From assembly GCA_030539295.1 (NCBI GenBank), contig JAUNSJ010000021.1, positions 1 through 64,000 on the forward strand: a stretch of DNA of 64,000 nt, given 5' to 3'. Each line of letters opens with the position of its first letter. Position 1 is the stretch's first letter. The translations under genes and the position numbers were made by a program. The notes below the pieces were generated by a model. That model ran no database searches. It saw only the letters and a list, made by a program, of their open reading frames with translations, and was not told the DNA's origin. Positions 33,441 through 43,204 of this stretch are shown in pieces. The DNA comes from Planctomycetia bacterium (GTDB lineage: Bacteria; Planctomycetota; Planctomycetia; Pirellulales; Thermoguttaceae).

Positions 33441-36400
33441 GTGAGCGAGAAATGCTTCGTAATGTGTGACGGTAATGAAGCGACGTCAATGATTGCCCAT
33501 CTTTGTAATGAAGTGATGGCCATTTACCCGATTACCCCGTCGTCGACGATGGGCGAACTGACCGACGACTGGGCGGCCAAAGGCAAGAAGAACATATTCG
33601 GAACGATTCCCCACGTTGTGGAGATGCAAAGTGAAGCGGGAGCGGCCGGCGCGGTGCACGGGTCCCTTCAGGCAGGGGCCTTAACCTGCACATTCACGGC
33701 GTCCCAAGGATTACTCCTTATGATTCCGAACATGTTCAAGATCGCCGGCGAAATGACGCCGACCGTATTCCACGTCTCCGCGCGGGCCTTAGCGTCGCAC
33801 GCACTGTCGATTTTCGGCGACCACAGCGATATTATGGCCACGCGAAGTTGCGGTTGGGCCATGCTCGGCGGCGGAACGATCCAGGAGACTCACGATACGG
33901 CTCTGATTGCCTATGCGGCCACGCACAAGGCACGTATTCCGTTCGTTCACTTTTTCGATGGTTTCCGAACCTCGCACGAGGTCAACAAGCTTCAGAAGCT
34001 GTCCGACGACCAGGTTCGTGCCATGCTCGATATGGACGCAATCGCCGCGTTCCGAAATCGCGCTTTGAACCCACTCAAGCCGGTCCTGCGCGGAACCGCC
34101 CAAAATCCGGACGTCTTCTTCCAGGCTCGGGAAGCGTGCAATGGTGCCTATGACAAAGTGCCGGCGATCGTTCAGGAGGAAATGGACCGATTCGCCGAAC
34201 TGACCGGTCGTCAGTACCATCTGTTCGATTACTATGGCGACCCGAACGCCGAAAAAGTCATTGTGGCTATGGCCAGTGGTACGGGTATCGTCGAAGAATA
34301 TATTGACGCCGTTGGCAAGGACAAGAACGTCGGTCTGGTCAATGTCCGTCTGTATCGTCCGTTTGCGGCCGAGGCTTTTGTGGCTGCTCTGCCGAAGACG
34401 GTTAAAAAGATTGCCGTTCTCGACCGGACGAAAGAACCGGGCGCCCTGGGCGAACCGCTGTTCGTCGATGTTATGGCCGCTATGGCCGAGAACTGGACCG
34501 GGGCCCTTCCGAAAATTATCGGTGGTCGCTATGGTCTTTCGTCGAAAGACTTTACGCCTGCCATGGTCAAGGCAATCTACGACGAACTCGAAAAAGAGAA
34601 TCCGAAACCGCGGTTCACAATCGGTATCAACGACGATGTTACGAACTTGAGTCTGGCGTGGGACCCGAACTTCTCCACAGAGCATGACGATGTAACGCGT
34701 TGTGTCTTCTTTGGTCTCGGAAGTGATGGAACCGTTGGCGCGAACAAGGAAACAACGAAAATCGTCGGCGAATACACCGAAAATTATTGCCAGGGCTATT
34801 TCGTTTACGACTCCAAGAAGGCCGGCAGTGTTACCGTATCGCACCTGCGTTTCTCGCCGCGTCCGATTAAGGGTTCCTACCTTATTTCCAAGGCGAATTT
34901 CGTTGCCTGTCACCAGTTCGTCTTCACGGAAAAAGTTGAACTTCTGGACAGTATCGTTGACGGCGGAACATTCCTGCTCAACTCACCTTACAGTGCTGCG
35001 GAAGTTTGGGATCATCTCCCGGTCGAACTTCAGCAGGAGATTCTGTCCAAGAAGCTGAAATTCTACGTGGTCGACGCCGTTAAAGTCGCCAAGGCGGCCG
35101 GAATGGGCGGACGTATTAATACGGTCATGCAGACCTGCTTCTTCAAGCTCGCCGGTTTCATGCCGGAAGACGAAGCCATTGATCACATCAAACAGGGCAT
35201 CAAGAAGGCATACGGCAAGAAGGGCGACGCTGTGGTTCAAAAGAACTACGCCGCGGTCGACGCCTCGCTGGCCGCTCTGGAAGAAGTTGCGGTTCCGGCA
35301 AGTGCCACGTCCAGCTTCCATCGCGTCAACGGTATTGTGGGCGATGCTCCCGCGTTTGTCAAGAATACGCTTGGCGAAATTATGGCCTCTCATGGGGAAA
35401 AACTCCCGGTCAGTGCCTTTATGGACGCCGCCGACGGTACGTTCCCGACCGGAACAACCCGCTACGAAAAACGCAGTATTGCCATTGATATTCCGATTTG
35501 GGACCCCGACGTCTGCATTCAGTGTGGTACCTGCTCACTCGTCTGCCCGCACGGTGCCATTCGTCTTAAAGTTTACGACCCGGAAAAGCTCAATGCGGCT
35601 CCAGCCGGATTCGTCTCCGCCGACGCAAAAGGCCCCGACTTCAAAGGACTTAAGGCCACAATCGCTGTCGCCCCCGATGACTGCACCGGTTGCAGTATGT
35701 GCGTTCAGGTCTGCCCGGCCAAGAATAAAGCGGTCGAAGGCAAGAAGGCCATTAATATGCAGGACAAGCTGACCAATCTGGACGCCCAGCGTGCCAGTTG
35801 GGACTTCTTCCTCTCGATTCCCGACCGTGACCGAACGCAGGTCAAGGTCGACAGCATCAAGGGTTCGCAGTTACTACTGCCTCTGTTTGAGTTCTCCGGA
35901 GCCTGTGCCGGCTGTGGTGAAACGCCCTATCTGAAACTCATTACGCAGTTGTTCGGCGACCGCATGATGGTGGCCAATGCGACCGGTTGCTCCTCAATTT
36001 ACGGTGGTAACCTGCCGACCACGCCGTACACGAAGAACGCCGAAGGGCACGGCCCCGCCTGGTGCAATTCGCTCTTCGAAGACAATGCGGAGTTCGGTAT
36101 GGGTATGCGACTTGGTATTGACCAACAGGCAGGCTTTGTCCGCGAGATTCTCGAAGAAAAGAAAGAGCAGCTCGGCGCCGCGCTGGTCGAAAATATCCTG
36201 TCGAACAAGCAGGAGACGGAAGAGGAAATAGCCCAGCAGCGTAAGTGGGTTGCCGAACTGAAAGAAAAAGCCACGGCAAACGCTTGCAAGTGCGAAACAG
36301 CGAAATTGCTGGCCGCCTCTGCCGATTTCCTCATTCGACGCAGTAACTGGATCATCGGTGGTGACGGTTGGGCTTACGATATTGGCTACGGCGGGCTGGA

Positions 36401-36977
36401 TCACGTCGTGGCCTCCGGTCGTGACCTCAATATTCTCGTTCTGGATACGGAAGTCTACTCCAATACCGGCGGTCAGGCCTCGAAGTCGACGCCTATGGGT
36501 GCCGTTGCGAAGTTCGCCGCGGGCGGGAAAGTTTCCGGTAAGAAGGACCTCGGTATGATGGCCGTTAATTATGGCAACTGCTTCGTAGGCCAGATCTCCA
36601 TTGGTGCCAATCCGACGCACGCCATTAAGACGCTCATCGCTGCGGAATCCTATCATGGCCCGTCCCTGATTATTGCCTATGCTCACTGCATTGCCCAGGG
36701 TATTGACATGAAGACCGGTATCGACCTCCAGAAAGAAGCTGTTGCCTGTGGTTACTGGCCGCTCTGGTCCTATGACCCGCGTCTGGAAAAACCGTTCGTC
36801 CTGGCCAGCAAGGCCCCGCAAGGCAATCTCAAAGACTTCGAAGCGAAGCAGAATCGATTCAATCTGCTGGCCCGAATCAATCCGGCCGCCGCAACGAAGT
36901 TCCAGGAAATCGCCCAAGATAATATCAATAAGCGATTTGAATTCTACTCCGCTCTGACTGAAGCGAAGAAGAACTAA
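33441..36977 (+). CDS. nifJ: Pyruvate:ferredoxin (flavodoxin) oxidoreductase
   Basis: 1178 residues, the full-length single-chain homodimeric enzyme. Domain I shows YPITPSSTMGE; the ferredoxin domain carries CIQCGTCSLVCP and CTGCSMCVQVCP (two [4Fe-4S]); the thiamine domain shows CAGCGETPYLK, NATGCSSIYGG, GGDGWAYDIGYGG and NTGGQASKSTP. It converts pyruvate and CoA to acetyl-CoA, CO2 and reduced ferredoxin, marking anaerobic energy metabolism. The start is GTG at 33441 with AGAGGAG seven bases upstream. Codon use is markedly regular, as in highly expressed genes. A strong terminator follows. Confidence 0.97.
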   Translation: MSEKCFVMCDGNEATSMIAHLCNEVMAIYPITPSSTMGELTDDWAAKGKKNIFGTIPHVVEMQSEAGAAGAVHGSLQAGALTCTFTASQGLLLMIPNMFKIAGEMTPTVFHVSARALASHALSIFGDHSDIMATRSCGWAMLGGGTIQETHDTALIAYAATHKARIPFVHFFDGFRTSHEVNKLQKLSDDQVRAMLDMDAIAAFRNRALNPLKPVLRGTAQNPDVFFQAREACNGAYDKVPAIVQEEMDRFAELTGRQYHLFDYYGDPNAEKVIVAMASGTGIVEEYIDAVGKDKNVGLVNVRLYRPFAAEAFVAALPKTVKKIAVLDRTKEPGALGEPLFVDVMAAMAENWTGALPKIIGGRYGLSSKDFTPAMVKAIYDELEKENPKPRFTIGINDDVTNLSLAWDPNFSTEHDDVTRCVFFGLGSDGTVGANKETTKIVGEYTENYCQGYFVYDSKKAGSVTVSHLRFSPRPIKGSYLISKANFVACHQFVFTEKVELLDSIVDGGTFLLNSPYSAAEVWDHLPVELQQEILSKKLKFYVVDAVKVAKAAGMGGRINTVMQTCFFKLAGFMPEDEAIDHIKQGIKKAYGKKGDAVVQKNYAAVDASLAALEEVAVPASATSSFHRVNGIVGDAPAFVKNTLGEIMASHGEKLPVSAFMDAADGTFPTGTTRYEKRSIAIDIPIWDPDVCIQCGTCSLVCPHGAIRLKVYDPEKLNAAPAGFVSADAKGPDFKGLKATIAVAPDDCTGCSMCVQVCPAKNKAVEGKKAINMQDKLTNLDAQRASWDFFLSIPDRDRTQVKVDSIKGSQLLLPLFEFSGACAGCGETPYLKLITQLFGDRMMVANATGCSSIYGGNLPTTPYTKNAEGHGPAWCNSLFEDNAEFGMGMRLGIDQQAGFVREILEEKKEQLGAALVENILSNKQETEEEIAQQRKWVAELKEKATANACKCETAKLLAASADFLIRRSNWIIGGDGWAYDIGYGGLDHVVASGRDLNILVLDTEVYSNTGGQASKSTPMGAVAKFAAGGKVSGKKDLGMMAVNYGNCFVGQISIGANPTHAIKTLIAAESYHGPSLIIAYAHCIAQGIDMKTGIDLQKEAVACGYWPLWSYDPRLEKPFVLASKAPQGNLKDFEAKQNRFNLLARINPAAATKFQEIAQDNINKRFEFYSALTEAKKN

Positions 36978-36989
36978 CGTTGCCCCTTC

Positions 36990-37040
36990 AAAACGACCTT
37001 CCCTTCCTCAAGCGAATCGAAGGTCGTTTTTTCTTTCTTT
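36990..37040 (+). terminator. Intrinsic terminator of PFOR
   Basis: AAAACGACCTTC (36990-37001) pairs perfectly with GAAGGTCGTTTT (37019-37030), followed by a U-rich tract. It starts 13 bases after the PFOR stop. Confidence 0.9.
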
Positions 37041-37075
37041 GTCCCCTATCAAAAATAAAACGTCGAGAGCTTTGT

Positions 37076-38086
37076 ATGACCACGACCCCTTTCTGCTGGC
37101 AGCGGTTTAAAGCCGTTATAGATTCCGCCTCTTCCATACTTCTGATTTCCCATGTTCGACCGGACGCCGACGCAATTGGCAGTCAAATAGCCTTTGCCCG
37201 GGCATTGGCCGACTATGGTAAAAAGGTCCTGCTGGTCAATTCGGACCCCGTCCCGCCCAATCTGGCGTTTTTGGACCCGGAGCATTGGATTCGGCCTCTG
37301 GGAACACTAACAGAGTCGGAACGAACGGCCCTGGATCAGGTCGATTTGCTCGTTTCGCTCGACACCAGTTCCTGGGCCCAGCTCGGAGAAATGGGGCAGG
37401 TAATTCGTGACTCGCAGGCGGCGAAAATTGTTCTGGACCACCATGCTAAAGGCGACGATATTGGCGCCGAACGTTTCGTCGACGCCGACGCCGACGCAAC
37501 CGGGACGTTGGTCTTTAAAGCGATTGAAGCGCTCGGACTACCGCTGAAGTACGACTACGCCTGGCCCCTTTTCGCCGCCATTTCCACCGATACCGGCTGG
37601 TTCCGGTTCAGTTCGGTGACTTCAGATACCTATCGCACTGCCGCCGCTCTGATCGACGCGGGCGTGCGTCCGGACGATTTGTATAAGATTATTTACGAGC
37701 AGGAAACGTTTGGCCGCTTAAAGCTCATCGGGTTTGCCTTGGCTAACGCAAAGCGGGTGCTCAACGGCAAGGCCATTCTGACCTGCCTGACACTGGAGAA
37801 CTTCGAGCACGCGGGCGCCTTGGCGTCCGAAAGTGAAGATATTGTCAATATGACGCTGGCCGTCGCCGGAACGGAGGCCGCGGTCATTATGGTGGAGCAG
37901 GAGACCGGCGGGTTCAAATTGAGTTTCAGGAGTCGTTGCGACCTGGACTGCTCCGTTTTGGCGGCGGAGTTCGGCGGCGGTGGGCACAAGAAGGCAGCGG
38001 GCGCCTTTCTGAACCTGCCCAAAGAGGAAGCGGAAACGAAGATTCTCGCGGCTTTAACAGAACATTATAACCGCCTCGCGAAGTAA
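37076..38086 (+). CDS. DHH-family phosphoesterase, NrnA-like (nanoRNase/pAp phosphatase)
   Basis: 336 residues. DHH domain: SHVRPDADAIGSQ, VSLDTSSW and LDHHAKGD carry the metal-binding Asp and His residues; the C-terminal DHHA1 domain ends with FGGGGHKKAAGA. NrnA-type enzymes degrade short oligoribonucleotides and 3'-phosphoadenosine 5'-phosphate. The ATG at 37076 is chosen because the earlier codons lie across the PFOR terminator. A strong terminator follows at 38168-38196. Confidence 0.9.
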   Translation: MTTTPFCWQRFKAVIDSASSILLISHVRPDADAIGSQIAFARALADYGKKVLLVNSDPVPPNLAFLDPEHWIRPLGTLTESERTALDQVDLLVSLDTSSWAQLGEMGQVIRDSQAAKIVLDHHAKGDDIGAERFVDADADATGTLVFKAIEALGLPLKYDYAWPLFAAISTDTGWFRFSSVTSDTYRTAAALIDAGVRPDDLYKIIYEQETFGRLKLIGFALANAKRVLNGKAILTCLTLENFEHAGALASESEDIVNMTLAVAGTEAAVIMVEQETGGFKLSFRSRCDLDCSVLAAEFGGGGHKKAAGAFLNLPKEEAETKILAALTEHYNRLAK

Positions 38087-38167
38087 CCGGTTTCGCAGCC
38101 GAAATGTCGCAGACGCGTTTCCCCGTGATCAAGTGGGATTCTATTATATTATAGGGGCTGTTACAGG

Positions 38168-38196
38168 GGCGGGACCACGCTGGTGCCCGCCTTTTT
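38168..38196 (+). terminator. Intrinsic terminator after the NrnA-like gene
   Basis: GGCGGGACCA and TGGTgCCCGCC pair with one bulged G around a three-base loop and are followed by five U. The rest of the 38087-38405 gap is U-rich on the plus strand and ends in the sigma gene's TGGTAG box. Confidence 0.85.
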
Positions 38197-38395
38197 AAGC
38201 CGACCGGCAGTTTTTTTCTGTATTTTCATCTTTTTTTTGATTTTTCTGTTTTTTTTGCAAGAAAAAGACCTTCCACTGTTATTCTTTTATAGAGACAAGA
38301 AGGAACAGATAGCGATCAATTCAAGAAAGTCCTTGAGGGTCGTACAAGTCTGGTTGGCGAAGGATCCATCAAAAAAACTGTCTATAACCTGAATG

Positions 38396-38404
38396 TGGTA
38401 GTAT
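38396..38404 (+). promoter_or_regulatory. TGGTAGTAT box before the cassette 2 sigma gene
   Basis: The same TGGTAGnnT sequence as at 6668 and 46880, here ending one base before the annotated ATG at 38406. If it is a -10 element, translation must begin downstream, for example at 38439. Confidence 0.35.
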
Positions 38405-38405
38405 T

Positions 38406-38975
38406 ATGATAACAAATCCGGACAAAGTCAAGCATCGCATGACAAAGGAAGAGGCTTGTGCTCTCTTTGTTCAGCACTATGATTATGTGCGTTTGGTTGC
38501 CTTTCGCGAGGCACCCACACGTTCACTTCACGATGACATAGCGCAAGACGTATTTATAGAATTTACAGAGAATGCGTCGAAATGGACTTGGGACGGTACC
38601 GAGGCGACCCTGAAGGGGCTTTTGCGGACGATTACAAAGACGATTGCCTTGCAATACTGGCGAAAGTGGGCTCGCGAACAACCGGACTATCTTGAAAAAA
38701 TAGCATATCTCATCCTGCCGAAAGAAACGGAAGAAGAGAGTCGACATTCCAATTTACCGAAACAGATTGCCGCACTCCAAAACTGTCTGGAAAAGCTTTC
38801 TCCGGAAAATCGGGAACTCATTGAACTTTACTACTACAAAGGAATAGGCAGTAAGGAGTTGATTTTGCGAGTGAAGCGTAAAGCCGGAACCGTCTATTCG
38901 CTATTGAGTCGACTTCGCGCAGTCCTCCTGGATTGTGTGCAGCGGACGTTAGACCTGGAGGTTCTTGATGTTTGA
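38406..38975 (+). CDS. ECF-type RNA polymerase sigma factor, cassette 2
   Basis: 189 residues, paralogue of the sigma factors at 6697 and 46958. Region 2 shows VRLVAFREAPTRSLHDDIAQ and the TITKTIALQYWRKW helix; region 4 shows LSPENRELIELYYYKGI. Neither the ATG at 38406 nor the in-frame ATG at 38439 has a good Shine-Dalgarno sequence; the second would better suit the TGGTAG box upstream and still keep all of region 2. It is coupled to the FecR-LamG gene by an eight-base overlap. Confidence 0.85.
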   Translation: MITNPDKVKHRMTKEEACALFVQHYDYVRLVAFREAPTRSLHDDIAQDVFIEFTENASKWTWDGTEATLKGLLRTITKTIALQYWRKWAREQPDYLEKIAYLILPKETEEESRHSNLPKQIAALQNCLEKLSPENRELIELYYYKGIGSKELILRVKRKAGTVYSLLSRLRAVLLDCVQRTLDLEVLDV

Positions 38976-40770
38976 TGAGAATCGTCATACGGAAGAATTG
39001 CAGCCGTCGGAAGTTCGACTACCGCCCAAGGAACAAGTGTGGGACCTTATAGGACGCTATGTGCAAGGATCCCTGACTCCGGAAGAAGGAAAGGAACTTT
39101 TGCATCTCTTGGAAACAGTCCCTTCGTGGCGGACTGTTTTGCGTGAGAATCTTATGGCCGATTTCCTGTTACATCATCAATACTCCATAATGCGGCAGCA
39201 AGACGAACTTATTGAAATCAATCATGATCTCTTTGAAGCAATAAAGGACGCGCCGTTCGAGACACGACCGATAATCATCCTGCCCCGGGAGTCGCGATCT
39301 TTCAGAAATCGGTGGAGGACAATTTGGAAGAGAGTCACGGGAAACTATGGGCGGCATGGGACAGGACCGATAGCGAATGAGAAACGATTTATTTTACAAT
39401 CAGGTCTCTTTCTGCTGGTGTTTTCGCTCATTGGCGTTGCATGCTGGATCATCTACCTGGGCAGTAAGGAGACGCATGAAAATGACTGGCGATCCGATTC
39501 AACTGCCAGGGTTACTGAAGTTATTAGTCCCGTCTGGGAGAATAATACGGAGGAATACAGGCGAGGCCAATTGATCAACGAAGGTGAACTCTCACTGGTA
39601 AAGGGTTTGGTTCAATTGGAAATGAATAACGGGACGACCCTCATCATGACAGGGCCGTCGCAAATCTCACTGCATGATGCGATGAAAGTATCCTGCAAGT
39701 TTGGCAAACTCAGTGTTAATGTTTCCAAAGCGGCAACGGGATACGAAATCGTTACGCCTTTTGGCAATATTGTCGATCGCGGGACAGAGTTTTTCACGCA
39801 TGTGGCCAAGCGTGATACCTGCGTTGATGTTGTTAAAGGAAAAGTGGACGTTTTTTTCTCATCCAGGGAATTTATCCCGCTTTCCGACCGGCAGACGCTG
39901 CGATTCAACCACAGCTCTACCCAGCGAAAAATTGAAAAGACTCGAAGTACTGAATATATTCGAAGTAAGACCGTAAGTGAAATAGCACAAGAGCAAACGA
40001 AGATTTATCTTAAAGCCAAGACAGTTTCCGACCTTGCCATTAACGTGGATGAAAATCTCCTGCTCCGTCTTGATTTTACTGGAAATGATTTTCATTCGCT
40101 TGAGAACTGTGCAGGGACGACAGGCGTAAAACCCATGTTCTTGGGTGGAACACGAATTGAAGGGGAACTGTGCGATACGCATGCTATCCTGTTCCACACC
40201 TTGAAAGACGGCGTTGCGGTAGACCTGCCGGAAAAATACAAGAAGCTTACTTTGGTAACCCGAATTCAGATTGATAAGCCAGTTAACCGTACCAATGTGC
40301 TCTATGCAAGCAATAACCTGCTTGAGTCGACAGGCGGTATATTGTGGCAAATAACGCAAAATGGTGAGTTGCAGGTCCAGATTTCCCAGAGGCCAGGAGG
40401 CGCATTGCAAAGCTACACATCAGCTCCGTGCCTGAAGACACTTAGGCGGGGAAGCTGGGTTGAACTTGCCGTTGTTTTTGATACGCAGAACAAACGTATA
40501 ACCCAATATGTTGACGGGCGTGCCGCTGGATGGTCTACAGGCGGAACGAATATTAACTGGAAATCGATTTCATCCCTGGTACCAGGGTCATGCACAATAG
40601 GAAACATAGCGCAGAGTGCCACAAGTCCGGATCTAAGGGCTTTGACATTTCCTATGAGTGAATTCCGAATATATAAAACGGCCTTGCATGGTGCTGACCT
40701 TAAAAAGAACAGTCGTCCTTCCATGGAGTCGCTGATTCCACAGAGAGAGGAGGTAGTCGGATTCGACTGA
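38968..40770 (+). CDS. Membrane anti-sigma/FecR-domain protein with C-terminal LamG, cassette 2
   Basis: About 600 residues with the same plan as the proteins at 7241 and 47508: cytoplasmic N-terminus with ENLMADFLLHHQY, membrane helix at about 140-165 (FLLVFSLIGVACWIIYLG), FecR-like domain at about 190-295 ([32 protein letters not shown]), and a LamG domain at about 365-585. It presumably holds the adjacent sigma factor until a ligand outside is bound. CTGGAGG precedes the ATG at 38968. Confidence 0.8.
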   Translation: MFDENRHTEELQPSEVRLPPKEQVWDLIGRYVQGSLTPEEGKELLHLLETVPSWRTVLRENLMADFLLHHQYSIMRQQDELIEINHDLFEAIKDAPFETRPIIILPRESRSFRNRWRTIWKRVTGNYGRHGTGPIANEKRFILQSGLFLLVFSLIGVACWIIYLGSKETHENDWRSDSTARVTEVISPVWENNTEEYRRGQLINEGELSLVKGLVQLEMNNGTTLIMTGPSQISLHDAMKVSCKFGKLSVNVSKAATGYEIVTPFGNIVDRGTEFFTHVAKRDTCVDVVKGKVDVFFSSREFIPLSDRQTLRFNHSSTQRKIEKTRSTEYIRSKTVSEIAQEQTKIYLKAKTVSDLAINVDENLLLRLDFTGNDFHSLENCAGTTGVKPMFLGGTRIEGELCDTHAILFHTLKDGVAVDLPEKYKKLTLVTRIQIDKPVNRTNVLYASNNLLESTGGILWQITQNGELQVQISQRPGGALQSYTSAPCLKTLRRGSWVELAVVFDTQNKRITQYVDGRAAGWSTGGTNINWKSISSLVPGSCTIGNIAQSATSPDLRALTFPMSEFRIYKTALHGADLKKNSRPSMESLIPQREEVVGFD

Positions 40771-40843
40771 CTTGAGCGATACGTGAATAGAATGTTGTTT
40801 GGCAGAAAAACAATTAACGCGGCCTGTCCGCAAAGGAGAGAAA

Positions 40844-41935
40844 ATGAAAAAAATGAAAAGAGACTGGCATAGCATGACAGGTTTCACCTTAGTGGAACTT
40901 CTCGTTGTCATTGCAATAATAGGAGTTCTGGTTGCACTCCTGTTGCCTGCGGTACAAGCGGCGAGAGAGGCCGCTCGTCGCATGTCTTGCATGAACAATC
41001 TAAAGCAGATAGGGCTGGCTATACACAACTACGTGGACGCCAATGCCGAATCGCTTCCGTGCGGGGCTACCATTCTGGTCAACGGGAGCGGTACGAATTG
41101 GCGGGGCTATGGTGTCATTGTTCCTCTGCTTCCTTATATGGAACAGAGTGCCCTTTTTGACCAGGCCAAGAGCAATGCAAAGGACCCGCACAGCGGTAAT
41201 GGGACTGTCTGGTCTGCCCAGGTGCAACCGATTAAATGTCCTTCAGATACCAGAGCACGAGTCGGGGGATCAATCAGTTACATGTACAGCGTTGGCGACT
41301 GGGCGGAGCATCCGTACACTCCAGCGTCGATGAAGGGGTCGGGTACTCTGTGGGAGCCTGCCGGACTTGATGACAACACACGAGGACCATTTTTAACCGC
41401 ACAGAAATGGCGTACTTTGTCCTCTCTTATCGATGGCACCAGTAATACAATTGGGTTTTCAGAAAAGTGTGTTAATGTACCCAAGGGACGCGGTATCGGC
41501 GGTACAGCTGTCGTTGACGCGTCCATTGTAAGTAATTCGGACATTACGAAGATCTATCCAAATTTGTGCATAAAGAAATTGAATACGACGGATACGCAAT
41601 CGTATGTTTCGGGAACAACCGTTTCTGCTGAATTGACGGGGACACGTTGGGCCGACGGTCGGCATCCGAATTTCTTCTCAACCATACTCCCGCCCAACAG
41701 TGCCAGTTGCCTGGCGCATGCACATTGGGGAGCGCGAGCCCTGTGGTCGGCGTCGAGTTATCATCCGGGAGGCGTGAACATAACGTTCTGTGACGGTTCA
41801 GCCCGTTTCATTTCCGACACAATTGACTGCGGTAAAATCACCGACACAACGGTTCCTCTTGCTACAGGAAATTCTGTGTTTGGAGTTTGGGGATCGCTCG
41901 GATCTATTAATGGTGGAGAAACAGTAACGCTCTAA
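40844..41935 (+). CDS. DUF1559 pseudopilin-like protein, cassette 2 copy A
   Basis: 363 residues. A 13-residue leader ends in Gly before [14 protein letters not shown], the canonical prepilin cleavage site with Glu5. The DUF1559 domain includes [27 protein letters not shown] and the H-X9-DG motif ([12 protein letters not shown]). AAAGGAGAG lies just before the ATG; earlier in-frame codons lack a ribosome site. The next gene begins 22 bases later. Confidence 0.85.
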   Translation: MKKMKRDWHSMTGFTLVELLVVIAIIGVLVALLLPAVQAAREAARRMSCMNNLKQIGLAIHNYVDANAESLPCGATILVNGSGTNWRGYGVIVPLLPYMEQSALFDQAKSNAKDPHSGNGTVWSAQVQPIKCPSDTRARVGGSISYMYSVGDWAEHPYTPASMKGSGTLWEPAGLDDNTRGPFLTAQKWRTLSSLIDGTSNTIGFSEKCVNVPKGRGIGGTAVVDASIVSNSDITKIYPNLCIKKLNTTDTQSYVSGTTVSAELTGTRWADGRHPNFFSTILPPNSASCLAHAHWGARALWSASSYHPGGVNITFCDGSARFISDTIDCGKITDTTVPLATGNSVFGVWGSLGSINGGETVTL

Positions 41936-41957
41936 CTTAGGAATTGAAGGAGAAAAA

Positions 41958-43037
41958 ATGAACTTAAAATATCGATACAAAAAGAATAAAAAAGGGTTTA
42001 CATTAGTCGAGTTATTGGTGGTCATTGCGATCATTGGAGTTTTGATTGCGCTGCTGCTCCCAGCGGTACAAGCGGCGAGAGAGGCTGCTCGACGCGGTGA
42101 TTGCAGTAATCGCATGAAGCAAATGGGACTCGCCATCCACAATTTTCACGATGCCCGTGGCGGCATGGTTCCTTGCGCCGTTTATGGCGATTTAAATTAT
42201 GCCGATCTGTTCGCTCTGCTACTGCCTTATATGGAGCAGCCAGCCTTGTACGAACTAATTGTGGGGCCCTACGCTGCGAATAAGCCTGCCTTTCTCATTG
42301 AAAACGCATGGTGGAATTCTCTCACCGAAGATCAACAGCGTGGGTTCGGCTCATTTTCAGGATATTGGTGCCCTTCACGTGGTCGGACAGCGCCTTCTGT
42401 TTATCCCGAACTTGGAACCCCGGCCGTAACAACGTCAAGCATTTATAATTACGGTGGCCCGCTCGGCGATTACGCCATGGTCTACGCCATGACCGCCGGC
42501 GATTGGTGGAGCGCTGACTTTAAGGTGCATCGCGGTCCGTTCCGACCGGCATTGTGCAATACAACGCCATCGGGTACGAATGTTAACTGGTCTTGGGATC
42601 CACGCGATAATTTCTCATGGTGTATGGACGGTTTATCCAACCAATTCTTCATTGGCGAGAAACATATTCCACTTGGTCGAATTGGCAAGTGTCCCGGTTC
42701 TGATGCCGACCCATCCGTTAATGATAATCGGACAAATGGTCGCGATTGCAGCATTCTTCGCACGTTCAACCATGCCTCGGCGTCCAGTGGTGGTGCTTTG
42801 GTTTACAAACGCAGTTCCGACACGGCAGTGCGTCAATATGGACTTTCGCGAGCCTCCGATTATTCCGAGACACGTGGAAACTGTCTGGAAGATTTTCACT
42901 TCGGAAGCTATCATCCGGGAATCTGTCATTTCCTCATGGGCGATGGCGGTGTTCGTTCCGTTTCCGTAACGGTACCGCCTTCCATTTTGGCAGCCATGTC
43001 TTTGGTTGACGATAAAAAAACAGTAACTTTACCATGA
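41958..43037 (+). CDS. DUF1559 pseudopilin-like protein, cassette 2 copy B
   Basis: 359 residues, leader of 13 residues ending in Gly before FTLVELL. The C-terminal domain is a more divergent DUF1559: instead of CPSDP it has CPSRGRTA, and the final motif is [13 protein letters not shown], where H-X9-DG survives in altered form. It differs strongly from its neighbour at 40844, so this pair is old, unlike the fresh duplication at 9011/10108. AAGGAG precedes the ATG. Confidence 0.82.
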   Translation: MNLKYRYKKNKKGFTLVELLVVIAIIGVLIALLLPAVQAAREAARRGDCSNRMKQMGLAIHNFHDARGGMVPCAVYGDLNYADLFALLLPYMEQPALYELIVGPYAANKPAFLIENAWWNSLTEDQQRGFGSFSGYWCPSRGRTAPSVYPELGTPAVTTSSIYNYGGPLGDYAMVYAMTAGDWWSADFKVHRGPFRPALCNTTPSGTNVNWSWDPRDNFSWCMDGLSNQFFIGEKHIPLGRIGKCPGSDADPSVNDNRTNGRDCSILRTFNHASASSGGALVYKRSSDTAVRQYGLSRASDYSETRGNCLEDFHFGSYHPGICHFLMGDGGVRSVSVTVPPSILAAMSLVDDKKTVTLP

Positions 43038-43204
43038 TCCGCTGTTGTGTAACATAAATCGTATTCGTTTCCTTTTGGCTGGTAAGATGTGATTGAATGA
43101 CTGATATTTCCGTATTTTGTACGTTTCGCCTGAAGATTATACAAACAGGTGTGCCACGTGGCAGCGTAGCGGAAAACCATGAGGAACGGATATAGCAGAA
43201 AGAA

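Noticed and set aside
33789-34913. 374-codon reading frame antisense to PFOR, with further antisense frames at 35994-36917
   Set aside because: Product-like composition is only the mirror of PFOR's strong codon bias (GGC/GTC/GAC-rich); no ribosome site, no recognisable domain.
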